DNA of 64,000 bases, from positions 248,001-312,000 of the forward strand of contig JBMNGP010000005.1 in assembly GCA_050949905.1 (NCBI GenBank), in the 5' to 3' direction. Position numbers and translations under genes: made by a program. The stretch comes from DUML01 sp050949905 (GTDB lineage: Bacteria; Bacillota; Desulfitobacteriia; Desulfitobacteriales; Syntrophobotulaceae). Positions 50,567 to 59,390 of this stretch are shown piece after piece (the first letter of the stretch is position 1; the number at the start of each line of letters is the position of its first letter). Under the pieces are notes generated by a model. The model searched no databases, was not told the origin of the DNA, and was given only the letters and a program-made list of their open reading frames with translations.

Positions 50567-52834
50567 TTATAACTCCAAAATAGAGGCTTCGTCTCTGTCA
50601 AGCTTTTTCATACAAGCACTGAAGCGTTCTCGTAAAGCTTGGTCGGTTACGGCTTCCCGCATTTGCCTCAAGAGATCTATTGTCCGGCGGAAAACAGAGA
50701 TGATATCCCCTTCATCCAGAGTACACAATTGCTGTATATCACTGAAAGGGGAACCTTGACTCCAGAAATAAGTAATAATAGCCACTCGGGGGTCAAATCT
50801 TACAGCTTCAGGTCCGCAGATGCTTTGAATAAAATTTAATATTTCCTTAAGAGGGGAAAAGTCAAACCGATTAGTTTTCTGAAAAAAGTCATTACGTTTG
50901 CTTTCATAGTCAATACAAGAGATTAATGCGTTAAGCTGATCATCGTCTAGTTCTTCGAAAAGACCGGAATAAATTAATTCTGTAACCAGCAATTCCTGAA
51001 CGTAAATATGCCTGGCTAACTCCCCCCTGGCCAAAATCTTGTCATTTTCAATGTAACCCATTTGTTCTAGGTGACTTTTTTTGAGCAGGAATTCATTCTT
51101 AAAGGTATTATAACCGGGCAGGGAAGCAAGTTGGCTTTTAAGTTCAGCACTTTGGGCTTCGAGCTTATGCCATTTTTCCGAGTTCACCCGGCAAAGCTCA
51201 TTTTGTTTTTGAGGGCATTTGCTGGGAGGTTTCTTCAGTACTTTTTCCCAGCGGCGAATTTTGCGGTGCATTTGGCGGGCATAGATTTTATTGCGCCGGC
51301 GTGGGTCAAGTTTATAATAAGCTTTCCGTAAGCGATCCAATTCCTTTTGCTTAGGGTAATAGTTCAGAGGGCATTGATAGGAACCGATGTGTTCACATAA
51401 ATGCTTTTTGGCCTCGGCTGCTTCTTCCGTAAGACGGGCAATTTCTTCTTCTGCTTTTTCAGCAATTACCTGGTAAGAATGGACAGCAAAACTTTTTTTA
51501 AAATAAATTTCGATTTGTTCTTTGGTAAGGGTAGCCAGGAGGTTTAAAACCGTATTATAAGAAAGCCGGAATTGGCTGGTAAGTGGCTCCAATCTTTGAA
51601 TGTCAAATTTAACAGGGGGTTCCTTCTCAAAATAGTTTAAATCCACAATAGCAAACGAGTAACCCTTTTCATCAATCCCTCGGCGTCCCGCTCGGCCGGA
51701 CATTTGAAAGAATTCGTGGTTCTCCAGAGGGCGGAAGTTACGGCCGTCATATTTATTCAGGGAATCAAAACAAACTGATTTAACCGGGTAGTTGATCCCT
51801 ACGCTAAATGTTTCTGTGCAGTAGAGGACAGCTATCATTTTAGCTAAAAAGAGATCTTCGACTACTGATTTTTGCAGAGGAAGAAGGCCGGCATGATGGT
51901 AGGCTATACCTTTGCGGCAGACCCTGAACAGCCTGCGGGTGGAAGGAGACCAAAGCTCTTCCTCTCCAAACTGTTCCAGGAAAATCTCTTTAACTTTGAA
52001 GCGCTCTTCAGGTGTGAGGTAATTATTTTTCAGAGCGAGTTCCAAAGCTTTATCCGCACATTGTTTGCGGCTGAAAACAAAGTAAAGGGCAGGTAGGTAG
52101 TTTTTTTCAATACTTTTAACCAGGTCTAAGTGAGTAGTTGGCTGGAATAAGGGAGCATCAACAGTCGCAGCCTTCCGTACGTTTTTTACTTTATGGTAAT
52201 AATACTTCAGCAAATCATCGTACTTGATAAAACCTGTTTCTTGCGTGAAGTAAAAGTAATCCAAAGGGACAATTCTGTGATGTTCTTCGATTAGTACTAC
52301 CTTATCCTGGCGGATGGCTTCAATCCATTGAGCCAATTCCAAGGCATTCGCAATAGTAGCACTAAGTCCTAGGATTTTAATATGAGGGGGAGCCAGGATT
52401 ATTGATTCTTCCCAGACAGTTCCCCGGTCTTCGTCGTTTAACCAATGAATTTCATCAAAAATGACATAGGAAACGTTATTTAAGGCTTCATCACTGGTTA
52501 TGACCTGATTGCGAAGGATCTCCGTAGTCATGACCAATAAGGGAGCAGAAGGATTAACTACTACATCTCCGGTCATTATGCCCACAGTTTCAGCGCCGAA
52601 CTGTTTGCTGAAGTCTTTAAATTTTTGATTGCTTAAGGCCTTAATGGGGGCAGTATAGATAATCATTTTTCCTTCCCGGATAGACTTTTCCACTAAGTAA
52701 TCAGCCACCAGGGTTTTACCGGTACCGGTCGGGGCAGATACTATAACCGAATAGCCGTCATTTATTGCTTCAAAGGACTTAAACTGAAATTCATCAAGTT
52801 TTAGGCCATGATATTCTGAAATCAATCTTTTCAA
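50567..52834 (-). CDS. Ski2/Mtr4-like DExH-box helicase
   Basis: The 755-residue helicase has motif I SAPTGTGKT, Ia YTAPIKALSNQ, II (DEIH) in VIFDEIHWLND, III LGLSATIAN, then motifs V and VI (CTETFSVGINYP, QMSGRAGRRGID). A long charged helical region follows (residues about 480-600). The combination matches Ski2-like RNA helicases, which in bacteria are uncommon and mostly uncharacterised. It is probably an RNA helicase acting in RNA processing or decay. The start is TTG 52834; no ATG in frame is near, so this start is uncertain. It lies alone on the minus strand. Confidence 0.88.
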   Translation of the reverse strand: MKRLISEYHGLKLDEFQFKSFEAINDGYSVIVSAPTGTGKTLVADYLVEKSIREGKMIIYTAPIKALSNQKFKDFSKQFGAETVGIMTGDVVVNPSAPLLVMTTEILRNQVITSDEALNNVSYVIFDEIHWLNDEDRGTVWEESIILAPPHIKILGLSATIANALELAQWIEAIRQDKVVLIEEHHRIVPLDYFYFTQETGFIKYDDLLKYYYHKVKNVRKAATVDAPLFQPTTHLDLVKSIEKNYLPALYFVFSRKQCADKALELALKNNYLTPEERFKVKEIFLEQFGEEELWSPSTRRLFRVCRKGIAYHHAGLLPLQKSVVEDLFLAKMIAVLYCTETFSVGINYPVKSVCFDSLNKYDGRNFRPLENHEFFQMSGRAGRRGIDEKGYSFAIVDLNYFEKEPPVKFDIQRLEPLTSQFRLSYNTVLNLLATLTKEQIEIYFKKSFAVHSYQVIAEKAEEEIARLTEEAAEAKKHLCEHIGSYQCPLNYYPKQKELDRLRKAYYKLDPRRRNKIYARQMHRKIRRWEKVLKKPPSKCPQKQNELCRVNSEKWHKLEAQSAELKSQLASLPGYNTFKNEFLLKKSHLEQMGYIENDKILARGELARHIYVQELLVTELIYSGLFEELDDDQLNALISCIDYESKRNDFFQKTNRFDFSPLKEILNFIQSICGPEAVRFDPRVAIITYFWSQGSPFSDIQQLCTLDEGDIISVFRRTIDLLRQMREAVTDQALRERFSACMKKLDRDEASILEL

Positions 52835-52929
52835 CTCGCTTCTAAATTCTGCTCAGATAACCAGATCGATAAACGATAGGTATTTAGTCCCAATTATTGT
52901 AACAAAGTCTTAATTGATAAGCAAATCGA

Positions 52930-52974
52930 AAGCCTCTACCACAAGGGGAGCATACCACCAGGGGATAGAGGCTT
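52930..52974 (-). terminator. hairpin downstream of comFB (minus strand)
   Basis: AAGCCTCTA (52930-52938) pairs with TAGAGGCTT (52966-52974) around a 27-nt loop. On the minus strand it is followed by TTCGATTTGC. It probably ends the comFB transcript. Confidence 0.6.
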
Positions 52975-53019
52975 AATATGAAGCTTCAAATGTTCATTTT
53001 TACTTTATTAAGAAATTGG

Positions 53020-53301
53020 TTAATCCTTTGCTAGAGGATGGGAGGGGTAAGCGGCAACAATTTGGGCTGCTGCGACAATTTCCGCTAATACTCGTGCTTT
53101 ATCCGGTACCATCTGGGCTTCAAAATTTGTGAGTACTTCCCCTTTTAAAGAGACATAATAGCGTGGAGGAAGACGGTTCAAAGCAAAAGCGGCAATATCG
53201 GACTGGCATCTTTCGCATTTGCAGGGAATATTGGCTTTTGGTAAATACTCCTTGAGCATTCTCTCAACCATTACTTCGCTAAAATTCTTTAATTCATACA
53301 T
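53020..53301 (-). CDS. comFB: late competence development protein ComFB
   Basis: The 93-residue protein matches ComFB (MYELKNFSEVMVERML, CKCERCQSDIAAFALNRLPPRYYVS, CRWW-less C-terminus ending VAAYPSHPL). The CxxCxxD pattern could bind zinc, and some ComFB proteins bind c-di-GMP. The usual partners comFA and comFC are not next to it here. ATG 53301 is used because GGGGAGGG lies 7 bp upstream. Its role in DNA uptake remains unproven. Confidence 0.8.
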   Translation of the reverse strand: MYELKNFSEVMVERMLKEYLPKANIPCKCERCQSDIAAFALNRLPPRYYVSLKGEVLTNFEAQMVPDKARVLAEIVAAAQIVAAYPSHPLAKD

Positions 53302-53392
53302 GAAGCAGCCCTCCCCTGAGTACAATCTTTACTCAATTCTAACATATTGCGTCTGTATTTAGAAGATAGTGGAAGTAATAAGGTGGAAGTAA

Positions 53393-54565
53393 TTAGTTAG
53401 CTTTTTGTTTTATGAAGATTGCTAGGAGACCGGCAATTAGCGGCAGGCTAAAAAGAATCATAATAGCAGTGGAAAGACCAAACAAATCTCCAATACCGCC
53501 AATAGGAATAACGGCGAGACTGCCGAGACCGACGGAAAAACCCATGGAAATAGCCGAAGCCATAGATTTATTCTTAGGAATGGTTTCTTGAGCAGCCACA
53601 ACTGTCACGGAGAAACTTGACAGGAGGCTGGCCCCGGCTAAAGCCAGGAGGATAGTACTTAGGAGGCCGGAAGTAAAAAAGAATCCGAAAAGGAGAGGGG
53701 TAGTCAGGACTAAAGAAGTTACAATCAGTTTTTTGCGTCCGTAGCGATCAGAGAGATAACCCCCGATAATACCGCCGATTGCTCCGCAGAAAAGCATGAT
53801 AAACATGAGATTATTCCAGGAAATGAGAAGTTCTTTAGTCGAGAAGTAAAGAGGGAAAAGGGCTAAAAGCCCAAAGTAAGCTAGAGTACGAATGGAGATA
53901 ACGGCAATAATAATCAGAAGTTCTTGAGATGCAGAACTTAAGGTTTGAAAAACTTCACGCAGGTTAGTAGACGTCCCTTTAAGTAATGCTGCTTTGGGAG
54001 CGAAAAAATAGAGCAAAAGGGCAACAATAAGACCCGGGATAACAGTATAGACCGTCGATTCCAGGCCAAAGCGCTCAAAATATGGGGGGAGAAATAATAA
54101 ACTTAAGGCAAATCCTATGTTGCCGCAAGCTACAAAACAGGACAAAAGAACAGCTTTTTTCTGACCGCTAATGACGCTTACCATCGTGGAGGCTTGAGGA
54201 TGGAAAGCAGCTGTGCCCAAACCAGCCAGGCCGACAATTAAAACCAGCAGGGGAAAACTCTTGATTAAACCGGTTAAGGATAGGAACACTGCCATCCAGA
54301 GAGTCCCCACGTGAACAAACCAGCGGATGCCCTGTTGATCCAAGAAATAACCAAAAAAGGGCTGGACAAAATAAGAGGTCATGGAGAAGACTGATACCAG
54401 GATGGCAGCTTTAGTGGCGGTTACGCCTAAAGATAGAGCGAGAAAGGGCAAAAGTGCCGGGAGGTAGTTGCTGTACATGTCGTTTAAAACATGCGCCAAT
54501 GAAATAACCCCTACTCCCGGATAATCGATCTCTTTAAGCTTGGAGCCGGATAGAGAATAGGTCAT
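53393..54565 (-). CDS. MFS transporter, fosmidomycin-resistance (Fsr) family
   Basis: The 390-residue protein has 12 transmembrane segments and the Fsr family core: ISLAHVLNDMYSNYLPALLPF at the start in shortened form (LAHVLNDMYSNYLPALLPF), QPFFGYFLDQQGIRWFV and GYLSDRYGRKK (loop 8-9 signature). Fsr proteins export fosmidomycin and related compounds. The natural substrate is unknown. It is transcribed away from menG, and three ATAGTG repeats at 54660-54699 lie between the two. ATG 54565 follows AAGGAGTAAG. Confidence 0.87.
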   Translation of the reverse strand: MTYSLSGSKLKEIDYPGVGVISLAHVLNDMYSNYLPALLPFLALSLGVTATKAAILVSVFSMTSYFVQPFFGYFLDQQGIRWFVHVGTLWMAVFLSLTGLIKSFPLLVLIVGLAGLGTAAFHPQASTMVSVISGQKKAVLLSCFVACGNIGFALSLLFLPPYFERFGLESTVYTVIPGLIVALLLYFFAPKAALLKGTSTNLREVFQTLSSASQELLIIIAVISIRTLAYFGLLALFPLYFSTKELLISWNNLMFIMLFCGAIGGIIGGYLSDRYGRKKLIVTSLVLTTPLLFGFFFTSGLLSTILLALAGASLLSSFSVTVVAAQETIPKNKSMASAISMGFSVGLGSLAVIPIGGIGDLFGLSTAIMILFSLPLIAGLLAIFIKQKAN

Positions 54566-54659
54566 AGTATCTTACTCCTTATATTTATTATCCTCCATTT
54601 ACTTCTTCACTTCTGTGAATAATGATTTATAATTAAAATACCCAAACCTTTCTTTGATT

Positions 54660-54699
54660 ATAGTGCGAAATGCACTATAGTGTCAATTGCAACATAGTG
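54660..54699. promoter_or_regulatory. three ATAGTG repeats at exact 17-bp spacing
   Basis: ATAGTG occurs at 54660, 54677 and 54694, and the first with its neighbour makes the perfect dyad ATAGTGC-GAAAT-GCACTAT (54660-54678). The region lies between the divergent MFS exporter and menG genes. It is probably a regulator-binding array. Confidence 0.55.
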
Positions 54700-54844
54700 T
54701 TTTTAAACAGTACCTTATATTTAATTTTGTAAACCGTTTAAATTTGAGGATGGTAGCTTGCGGTTAAACATAGCAAATTAGTTATGATAGCATTGAATCT
54801 GAAGATAGCATTGATTCTGAAGTCAAATATAAGGAGTAAGTTTA

Positions 54845-55579
54845 ATGAATTATCAAGGAAAAGATAAAGCCCAGTATGTTTACGAGACGTTTAATGCTAT
54901 TGCCGGCCGCTACGATTTGCTGAATACCCTGATGAGTCTGGGAATGGATCAAAGCTGGCGGCGCAAAGTGGTTCAAACCGTTCGAGCTCAACAAGGAATG
55001 AAGATCCTTGATGTGTGCTGCGGCACGGGGAAACTGACCAGGGAACTCGGCAAAGCCGTTCTTCCTACGGGACAGGTGACTGGAATTGATTTTTCCGAGA
55101 ATATGTTGAAAAAAGCCTGGGAAAATCTGCGGGATATGGCTCAGGAAGAAAATATTAAGTTAATACAGGGGGATGCTTTAAAGTTGCCTTTTGAGAGCAA
55201 TAGTTTTGATGGGGCGACGGTTGGTTGGGGTCTTAGAAATTTACCCGACCTTCGGCAAGGGGTCAGGGAAATGATAAGAGTTGTTCAGCCGGGTTCAATG
55301 GTTGTTTCGCTCGATATGGGCAAACCCACTTTACCGGTATTTAAGCAGCTTTTTTGGCTCTACTTTGAAAAAATTGTCCCTCTAATAGGAAAAATTTGGG
55401 CTGGAAAGCGGCAAGAATATGATTATCTTTATCATTCTGCCTGTGAATTTGCATCCCAAAGTGAGTTAGCGAGGATCTTTAAGGAATGCGGACTAGAGGA
55501 TACGGGATACATAAATTTGGCCGGTGGAGTTGTTGCGATTGTCTATGGCCAAAAGCCAATTAGTACTGAGAATAACTGA
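54845..55579 (+). CDS. menG: demethylmenaquinone methyltransferase
   Basis: The 244-residue SAM-dependent enzyme methylates demethylmenaquinone, the last step of menaquinone synthesis. Motif I is ILDVCCGTGKLT (near residue 56), followed by VTGIDFSENML, GDALKLPFESNSFDG and GLRNLPDLRQG, all typical of UbiE/MenG. It shows that the cell makes menaquinone, which the NrfD-like hydrogenase subunit needs as electron partner. ATG 54845 follows AAGGAGTAAG. Confidence 0.92.
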   Translation: MNYQGKDKAQYVYETFNAIAGRYDLLNTLMSLGMDQSWRRKVVQTVRAQQGMKILDVCCGTGKLTRELGKAVLPTGQVTGIDFSENMLKKAWENLRDMAQEENIKLIQGDALKLPFESNSFDGATVGWGLRNLPDLRQGVREMIRVVQPGSMVVSLDMGKPTLPVFKQLFWLYFEKIVPLIGKIWAGKRQEYDYLYHSACEFASQSELARIFKECGLEDTGYINLAGGVVAIVYGQKPISTENN

Positions 55580-55668
55580 AGAAAAATAGAATATATTGTA
55601 GTGGTGGTCAGTATCGCCCTGGCCGCTAAATATTAAAGTGGGATAACTTGCAAGGGCAGGTAGAGAAA

Positions 55669-56097
55669 ATGCTTACCCCTAGCTTAGAAGATTATCTGGA
55701 AGAAGTCTTCCGTTTCTCCCTCGCTTCGGACAATATAAGAGTCACTGATATAAGCAATAAGTTAAATGTTTCTTTACCTTCGGTTTCCAAAGCTTTGATG
55801 AAGCTTAAAGAAAAAGAATATATTTTGTATAAACCATACGGTACTATAGAACTTACCGACAAAGGAAAAGAACGCGGGAGTTTCCTTGTTGCTAGGAACC
55901 GCCTTCTCCAAGAGTTTCTTTCTTTAATTTGTGTTCGTTGTGATCTTGCCGCTGAGGCGGAAACCATCGAACACTACCTGTCGCAAGAGACAATAGATGC
56001 TATCCAAAGACTGGTGAATTTTTTAAAAGATAACCCCGGAATCTATCAGAAGTTTAAAGATTATCATCAATTGCATCAGACTAATTTAAAAGCATAA
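55669..56097 (+). CDS. DtxR/MntR-family metal-dependent regulator
   Basis: The 142-residue protein has a winged helix-turn-helix (DYLEEVFRFS, VTDISNKLNVSLPSVSKALMKL, YGTIELTDKGK) and the dimerisation/metal-binding part typical of MntR (ARNRLLQEFL). It lies beside the feo genes, whose operators carry DtxR-like dyads (58549-58599). It probably represses feo when iron (or manganese) is plentiful. ATG 55669 (after AGGTAGAG) is preferred to TTG 55648. Its end overlaps the end of the convergent feoB permease gene by 22 bp. Confidence 0.85.
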   Translation: MLTPSLEDYLEEVFRFSLASDNIRVTDISNKLNVSLPSVSKALMKLKEKEYILYKPYGTIELTDKGKERGSFLVARNRLLQEFLSLICVRCDLAAEAETIEHYLSQETIDAIQRLVNFLKDNPGIYQKFKDYHQLHQTNLKA

Positions 56098-57473
56098 ACT
56101 ATTTGCGCGACCAGAAAACATACGGTAAAAGCCAAGGCGGTTGGTATCATAAAGGCCAGCAAAGTCCATTTTTTACTGCCTGTTTCCTTGAGAACCGTTA
56201 AAAGAGTTGTGCCACACGGCCAATGCAAAAGAGAGAAGAGCATGGTATTTACCGCTGTCAGCCAAGTCCAACCATTATCTACTAAGAGATTGCGTAATTC
56301 AAACAAACTATCAAATTCCAGCATATAACCAGTGGACATATAACTCATAATGAGGATGGGAAGTACGATTTCATTAGCCGGTAAACCTAAAATAAAGGCC
56401 ATTAGGATGAATCCGTCCAAACCTATAGCTCCGGCGAGAGGCTGAAGGGCACGGGCGGCATGGCTAATTAAGCTCAATTCTCCTATGTAGATATTGCCCA
56501 GCGCCCAGGTAAGAGCGCCGGCCGGAGCTGCTACTATGACGGCCCTGCGGAGAACAAAAATTGTCCGGTCTAGGATAGATCGATAGATTATGCTTCCGAC
56601 TTTAGGCCTGCGGTACGGGGGGAGTTCTAAAACCATGGTAGAAGCTTCGCCTTTAAGGATAGTATGGGATAACAGCCAGGAGAGGGCGAAAGTTGCGCCA
56701 ACTCCTATTAAAATCAAAGCAGTTATTATGGCGGCAATGGCCAAGGACTGATAGCCCTGGGAGAAAGCTCCTGCCCCGAAGATGGTGCCTAAGGCTATGA
56801 GTGTGGGAAATCTTCCATTGCAAGGTACATAGTTATTCGTCAGGATGGCAATTAACCTCTCTCTAGGGGAATCAATTATTCGACAGGAGACAATAGCCGC
56901 TGCATTGCAGCCAAAACCCATGCACATGGTCAAGCTTTGCTTGCCGCAGGCATTAGCTTTTTTAAAAAGATGGTCAAGATTGAAAGCTACTCTAGGTAAG
57001 TAACCAAGGTCTTCTAAAAGAGTGAACAGGGGGAAAAAAATAGCCATTGGCGGAAGCATAACGGATACCACCCAGGCTAAAGAGCGGTACAGACCGAGAA
57101 CAACTACACCGTGCAGCCAGTCTGGAAGGCTTAAGGCCATAAACCAGTCCGTTAGAATATCTTGAAAGCTAAAAAGGAGAAGAGAAAGAAGATGCGAAGG
57201 CTCATTGGCACCGTTTATGGTAATCCAAAAAATCAGAGCAAGCAATAAAAGCATGATTGGATACCCCAAAAACTTGGATGTCAGGATATTATCAGCTTTT
57301 AAAGTCCAACTTTCTTCGTCGGCAGTTTTCTTTATTACCTTACGGGCAATTTCCTCGGCGTTGTTAAATATATCTGTAATTATTTGATCCCCTAAGGAGC
57401 GATTTTGGAACAGCCGAACCTGTTCTGCTTTTCTGCTCAAATCGTTCCATTGATTTTGACTCGATATAGTCAT
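56076..57473 (-). CDS. feoB: FeoB permease part (separate subunit)
   Basis: The 465-residue protein is the membrane half of FeoB without its G domain. It begins with a short soluble segment and then has the Gate-domain motifs MGFGCNAAAIVSCRII and CNGRFPTLIALGTIFG, which carry the conserved cysteines, repeated in the second half by VFVLRRAVIVAAPAGAL-type and ANEIVLPILIM sequences. It imports Fe2+ together with the GTPase encoded upstream. The two genes overlap by four bases (57470-57473), so synthesis is coupled. The whole is about 720 residues when added to the GTPase, close to normal FeoB. Confidence 0.9.
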   Translation of the reverse strand: MTISSQNQWNDLSRKAEQVRLFQNRSLGDQIITDIFNNAEEIARKVIKKTADEESWTLKADNILTSKFLGYPIMLLLLALIFWITINGANEPSHLLSLLLFSFQDILTDWFMALSLPDWLHGVVVLGLYRSLAWVVSVMLPPMAIFFPLFTLLEDLGYLPRVAFNLDHLFKKANACGKQSLTMCMGFGCNAAAIVSCRIIDSPRERLIAILTNNYVPCNGRFPTLIALGTIFGAGAFSQGYQSLAIAAIITALILIGVGATFALSWLLSHTILKGEASTMVLELPPYRRPKVGSIIYRSILDRTIFVLRRAVIVAAPAGALTWALGNIYIGELSLISHAARALQPLAGAIGLDGFILMAFILGLPANEIVLPILIMSYMSTGYMLEFDSLFELRNLLVDNGWTWLTAVNTMLFSLLHWPCGTTLLTVLKETGSKKWTLLAFMIPTALAFTVCFLVAQIVYAFKLV

Positions 57474-58249
57474 AATGCTACCTCTGCCTCTCCAATTATG
57501 TTAGTGATGCTTTGGCATTTTGCGTGGGAGGTTATACTGGTGATAAACTTCTCATCTCCGTCCAGTAAACGCAGGGCGACCCAGCGAGGATTCAGAGTTT
57601 TACTGATTTCTAATTGGTTAAGGTAGGGGAGAAGGCTTTGCACTGCCTTTTCAACTTCGCTGGAGTATTTAATTTGCATGGGCTTAGGTTTGATTTTGCC
57701 GATAGCAACATGATATATCTTTTCCTTGAGCTCATTTAAGCCAATACCCAGCCTAGCGGCCGTCGGGACAACCGGTACCCCTAATTCTTTTTCCAAGGCT
57801 AGAAAATCAATAGCAAGTCTTTTTTTCTTGGCTTCATCAATTAGATTAACACACACCACTACCTTAGCCGTGGTTTCCATTATTTGCAAAGCCAGATTTA
57901 GATTCCTTTCTAATGAGGTAGCATCGAGGACAACAACTGTTACATCCGGGTGCCCAAAACAGATAAAGTCCCTGGCAATTTCTTCTTCCACAGTATGAGC
58001 CAAAATAGAATACGTTCCGGGCAAATCGATCAGCAGAAAACTTTTATCTTGATAAGTAAAACTGCCTTGAGCATAATCTACCGTTTTTCCCGGCCAATTT
58101 CCTGTATGCTGCCTTAAGCCGGTTAAAGCATTAAAAACTGTGCTTTTTCCTACATTGGGATTACCTGCTAAAGCAATTACCAGTTGATCCTGTTTGGTTA
58201 CAATTCCAAAAGGTTCTCTAAGTACTCGACTGTGGCTGGCGATAGACAT
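57470..58249 (-). CDS. FeoB GTPase part (separate subunit)
   Basis: The 259-residue protein is the N-terminal half of FeoB: G1 ALAGNPNVGKST, a switch region with TGNWPGKTVDYAQG, G3 DLPGTYS, G4 CVNLIDEAKK, followed by the helical GDI domain. It ends just where the membrane part begins. The split is clean: a stop and an overlapping ATG, with no sign of degraded sequence. It is an authentic two-gene form rather than a broken gene. ATG 58249 follows GGAGGGAC. Confidence 0.88.
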   Translation of the reverse strand: MSIASHSRVLREPFGIVTKQDQLVIALAGNPNVGKSTVFNALTGLRQHTGNWPGKTVDYAQGSFTYQDKSFLLIDLPGTYSILAHTVEEEIARDFICFGHPDVTVVVLDATSLERNLNLALQIMETTAKVVVCVNLIDEAKKKRLAIDFLALEKELGVPVVPTAARLGIGLNELKEKIYHVAIGKIKPKPMQIKYSSEVEKAVQSLLPYLNQLEISKTLNPRWVALRLLDGDEKFITSITSHAKCQSITNIIGEAEVAL

Positions 58250-58279
58250 CGATGTCCCTCCTGAGTTCCTAATTGACCT

Positions 58280-58525
58280 CTAAATTGGATAAACATTGAT
58301 CAAATTGGCGTCTTCTTTTCTCAAAGCAACAGTCGTTCCTCTTACAGCATAAGCGGTGGGATCGCCCGCTGGGCCTCTCCGGATGCACTCTACCGTTGTA
58401 CCGGGAATAAGGCCTAGGTCTTGGATACGCCTGCGCAGCAGTCCATTTAATTCCAAACCGGCTATTTTAGCGGCACAGCCTACGGAGATCTGGGAAAGGG
58501 GAACTGCCTTTTGTAATTTGTCCAT
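58280..58525 (-). CDS. feoA: FeoA, SH3-like ferrous iron transport accessory protein
   Basis: The 81-residue protein has the FeoA fold (VPLSQISVGCAAKIAGLEL, RRRIQDLGLIPGTTVECIRRGPAGD, YAVRGTTVALRKEDA). FeoA helps FeoB function. It is the first gene of the feo operon. ATG 58525 is used because CAGGAGGTAAAG precedes it. Two DtxR-like dyads lie upstream at 58549-58599. Confidence 0.93.
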   Translation of the reverse strand: MDKLQKAVPLSQISVGCAAKIAGLELNGLLRRRIQDLGLIPGTTVECIRRGPAGDPTAYAVRGTTVALRKEDANLINVYPI

Positions 58526-58548
58526 CAGCTTTACCTCCTGCAAATTTT

Positions 58549-58599
58549 GTTAGCCTAAGCTAACAATTAGGTCAAAAGAACGGGTTAGCCGAGGCTAAC
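58549..58599. promoter_or_regulatory. two DtxR-family-like operators in front of feoA
   Basis: GTTAGCCTAAGCTAAC (58549-58564) and GTTAGCCGAGGCTAAC (58584-58599) are near-perfect palindromes 35 bp apart, similar in style to the DtxR/IdeR consensus TTAGGTTAGCCTAACCTAA. The regulator at 55669 is the obvious candidate. Confidence 0.65.
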
Positions 58600-58781
58600 A
58601 TTAAGAAAATATAATCTGAGATATCATACTTGAAAAGAAGAGAATTTGACACCTCAGCAAATGAGGTAATATATGGTTAGATCTTACGAAAAATATATTT
58701 GTTTGCATGATTTTACATAATCGACGAGAAGGAGTGTAAAACTATCTCTAAAGCCAATATTTAAGTGGAGGTAGTTTTTTA

Positions 58782-59204
58782 ATGCAAGTAAAAGATATTA
58801 TGACTACAGATGTTAATTTTGTGACCAGCACAACTACGATTCCTGATATAGCCAGGATTATGAAACAAAAGGACATAGGGTCTGTCCCGGTACTGCAGAA
58901 TGATAAAGTTGTTGGCATTATTACAGATCGGGATATTATTCTAAGAGTAGTAGCGGATAATAAGGATTACAATCAGATCACAGCCCAGGAAGTTATGACA
59001 GCTGATCCTGTTTGCATCGAAGAAACTGAAGATGTTGACAAAGCTGCCGAAATAATGGCAGAATACCAGATTAAGCGCTTGCCGGTTTTAAGCAAGGGAA
59101 GTTTGGTTGGTATTCTTTCTCTGGGTGATTTAGCTATTGAACAAATTCATCTGGATGAAGCCAGTGATGCCTTAAGCGGTATTTCCAGGGGGATTAGCCA
59201 CTAG
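58782..59204 (+). CDS. CBS-domain pair protein
   Basis: The 140-residue protein is two CBS domains with nothing else (VKDIMTTDVNFVTSTTTI, GSVPVLQNDKVVGIITDRDI and LPVLSKGSLVGILSLGDLA). Stand-alone CBS pairs usually sense adenine nucleotides or SAM and regulate partner proteins. No partner is adjacent. ATG 58782 follows GTGGAGG. The terminator at 59263-59307 ends the gene as a single unit. Confidence 0.9.
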   Translation: MQVKDIMTTDVNFVTSTTTIPDIARIMKQKDIGSVPVLQNDKVVGIITDRDIILRVVADNKDYNQITAQEVMTADPVCIEETEDVDKAAEIMAEYQIKRLPVLSKGSLVGILSLGDLAIEQIHLDEASDALSGISRGISH

Positions 59205-59262
59205 AGTTTTCCTAATTATTTGAGTAGAATGTAAAGTTCCTCAGGTTAATATTTATCTAAAG

Positions 59263-59307
59263 GCTGTTGCCTAACCTAATCTATACGGTACGGGCAGCAG
59301 CTTTTTT
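59263..59307 (+). terminator. terminator after the CBS gene
   Basis: GCTGTTGCC (59263-59271) pairs with GGCAGCAGC (59293-59301) with one G-U pair, followed by T6. Confidence 0.8.
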
Positions 59308-59390
59308 AAGCCGTTAAAACCACTTTTTTTTCCGGCCTTTTCAGGGTAAAATGTTGTATGTTAGGATTAATTTAGGAAGGTTGAGATACA

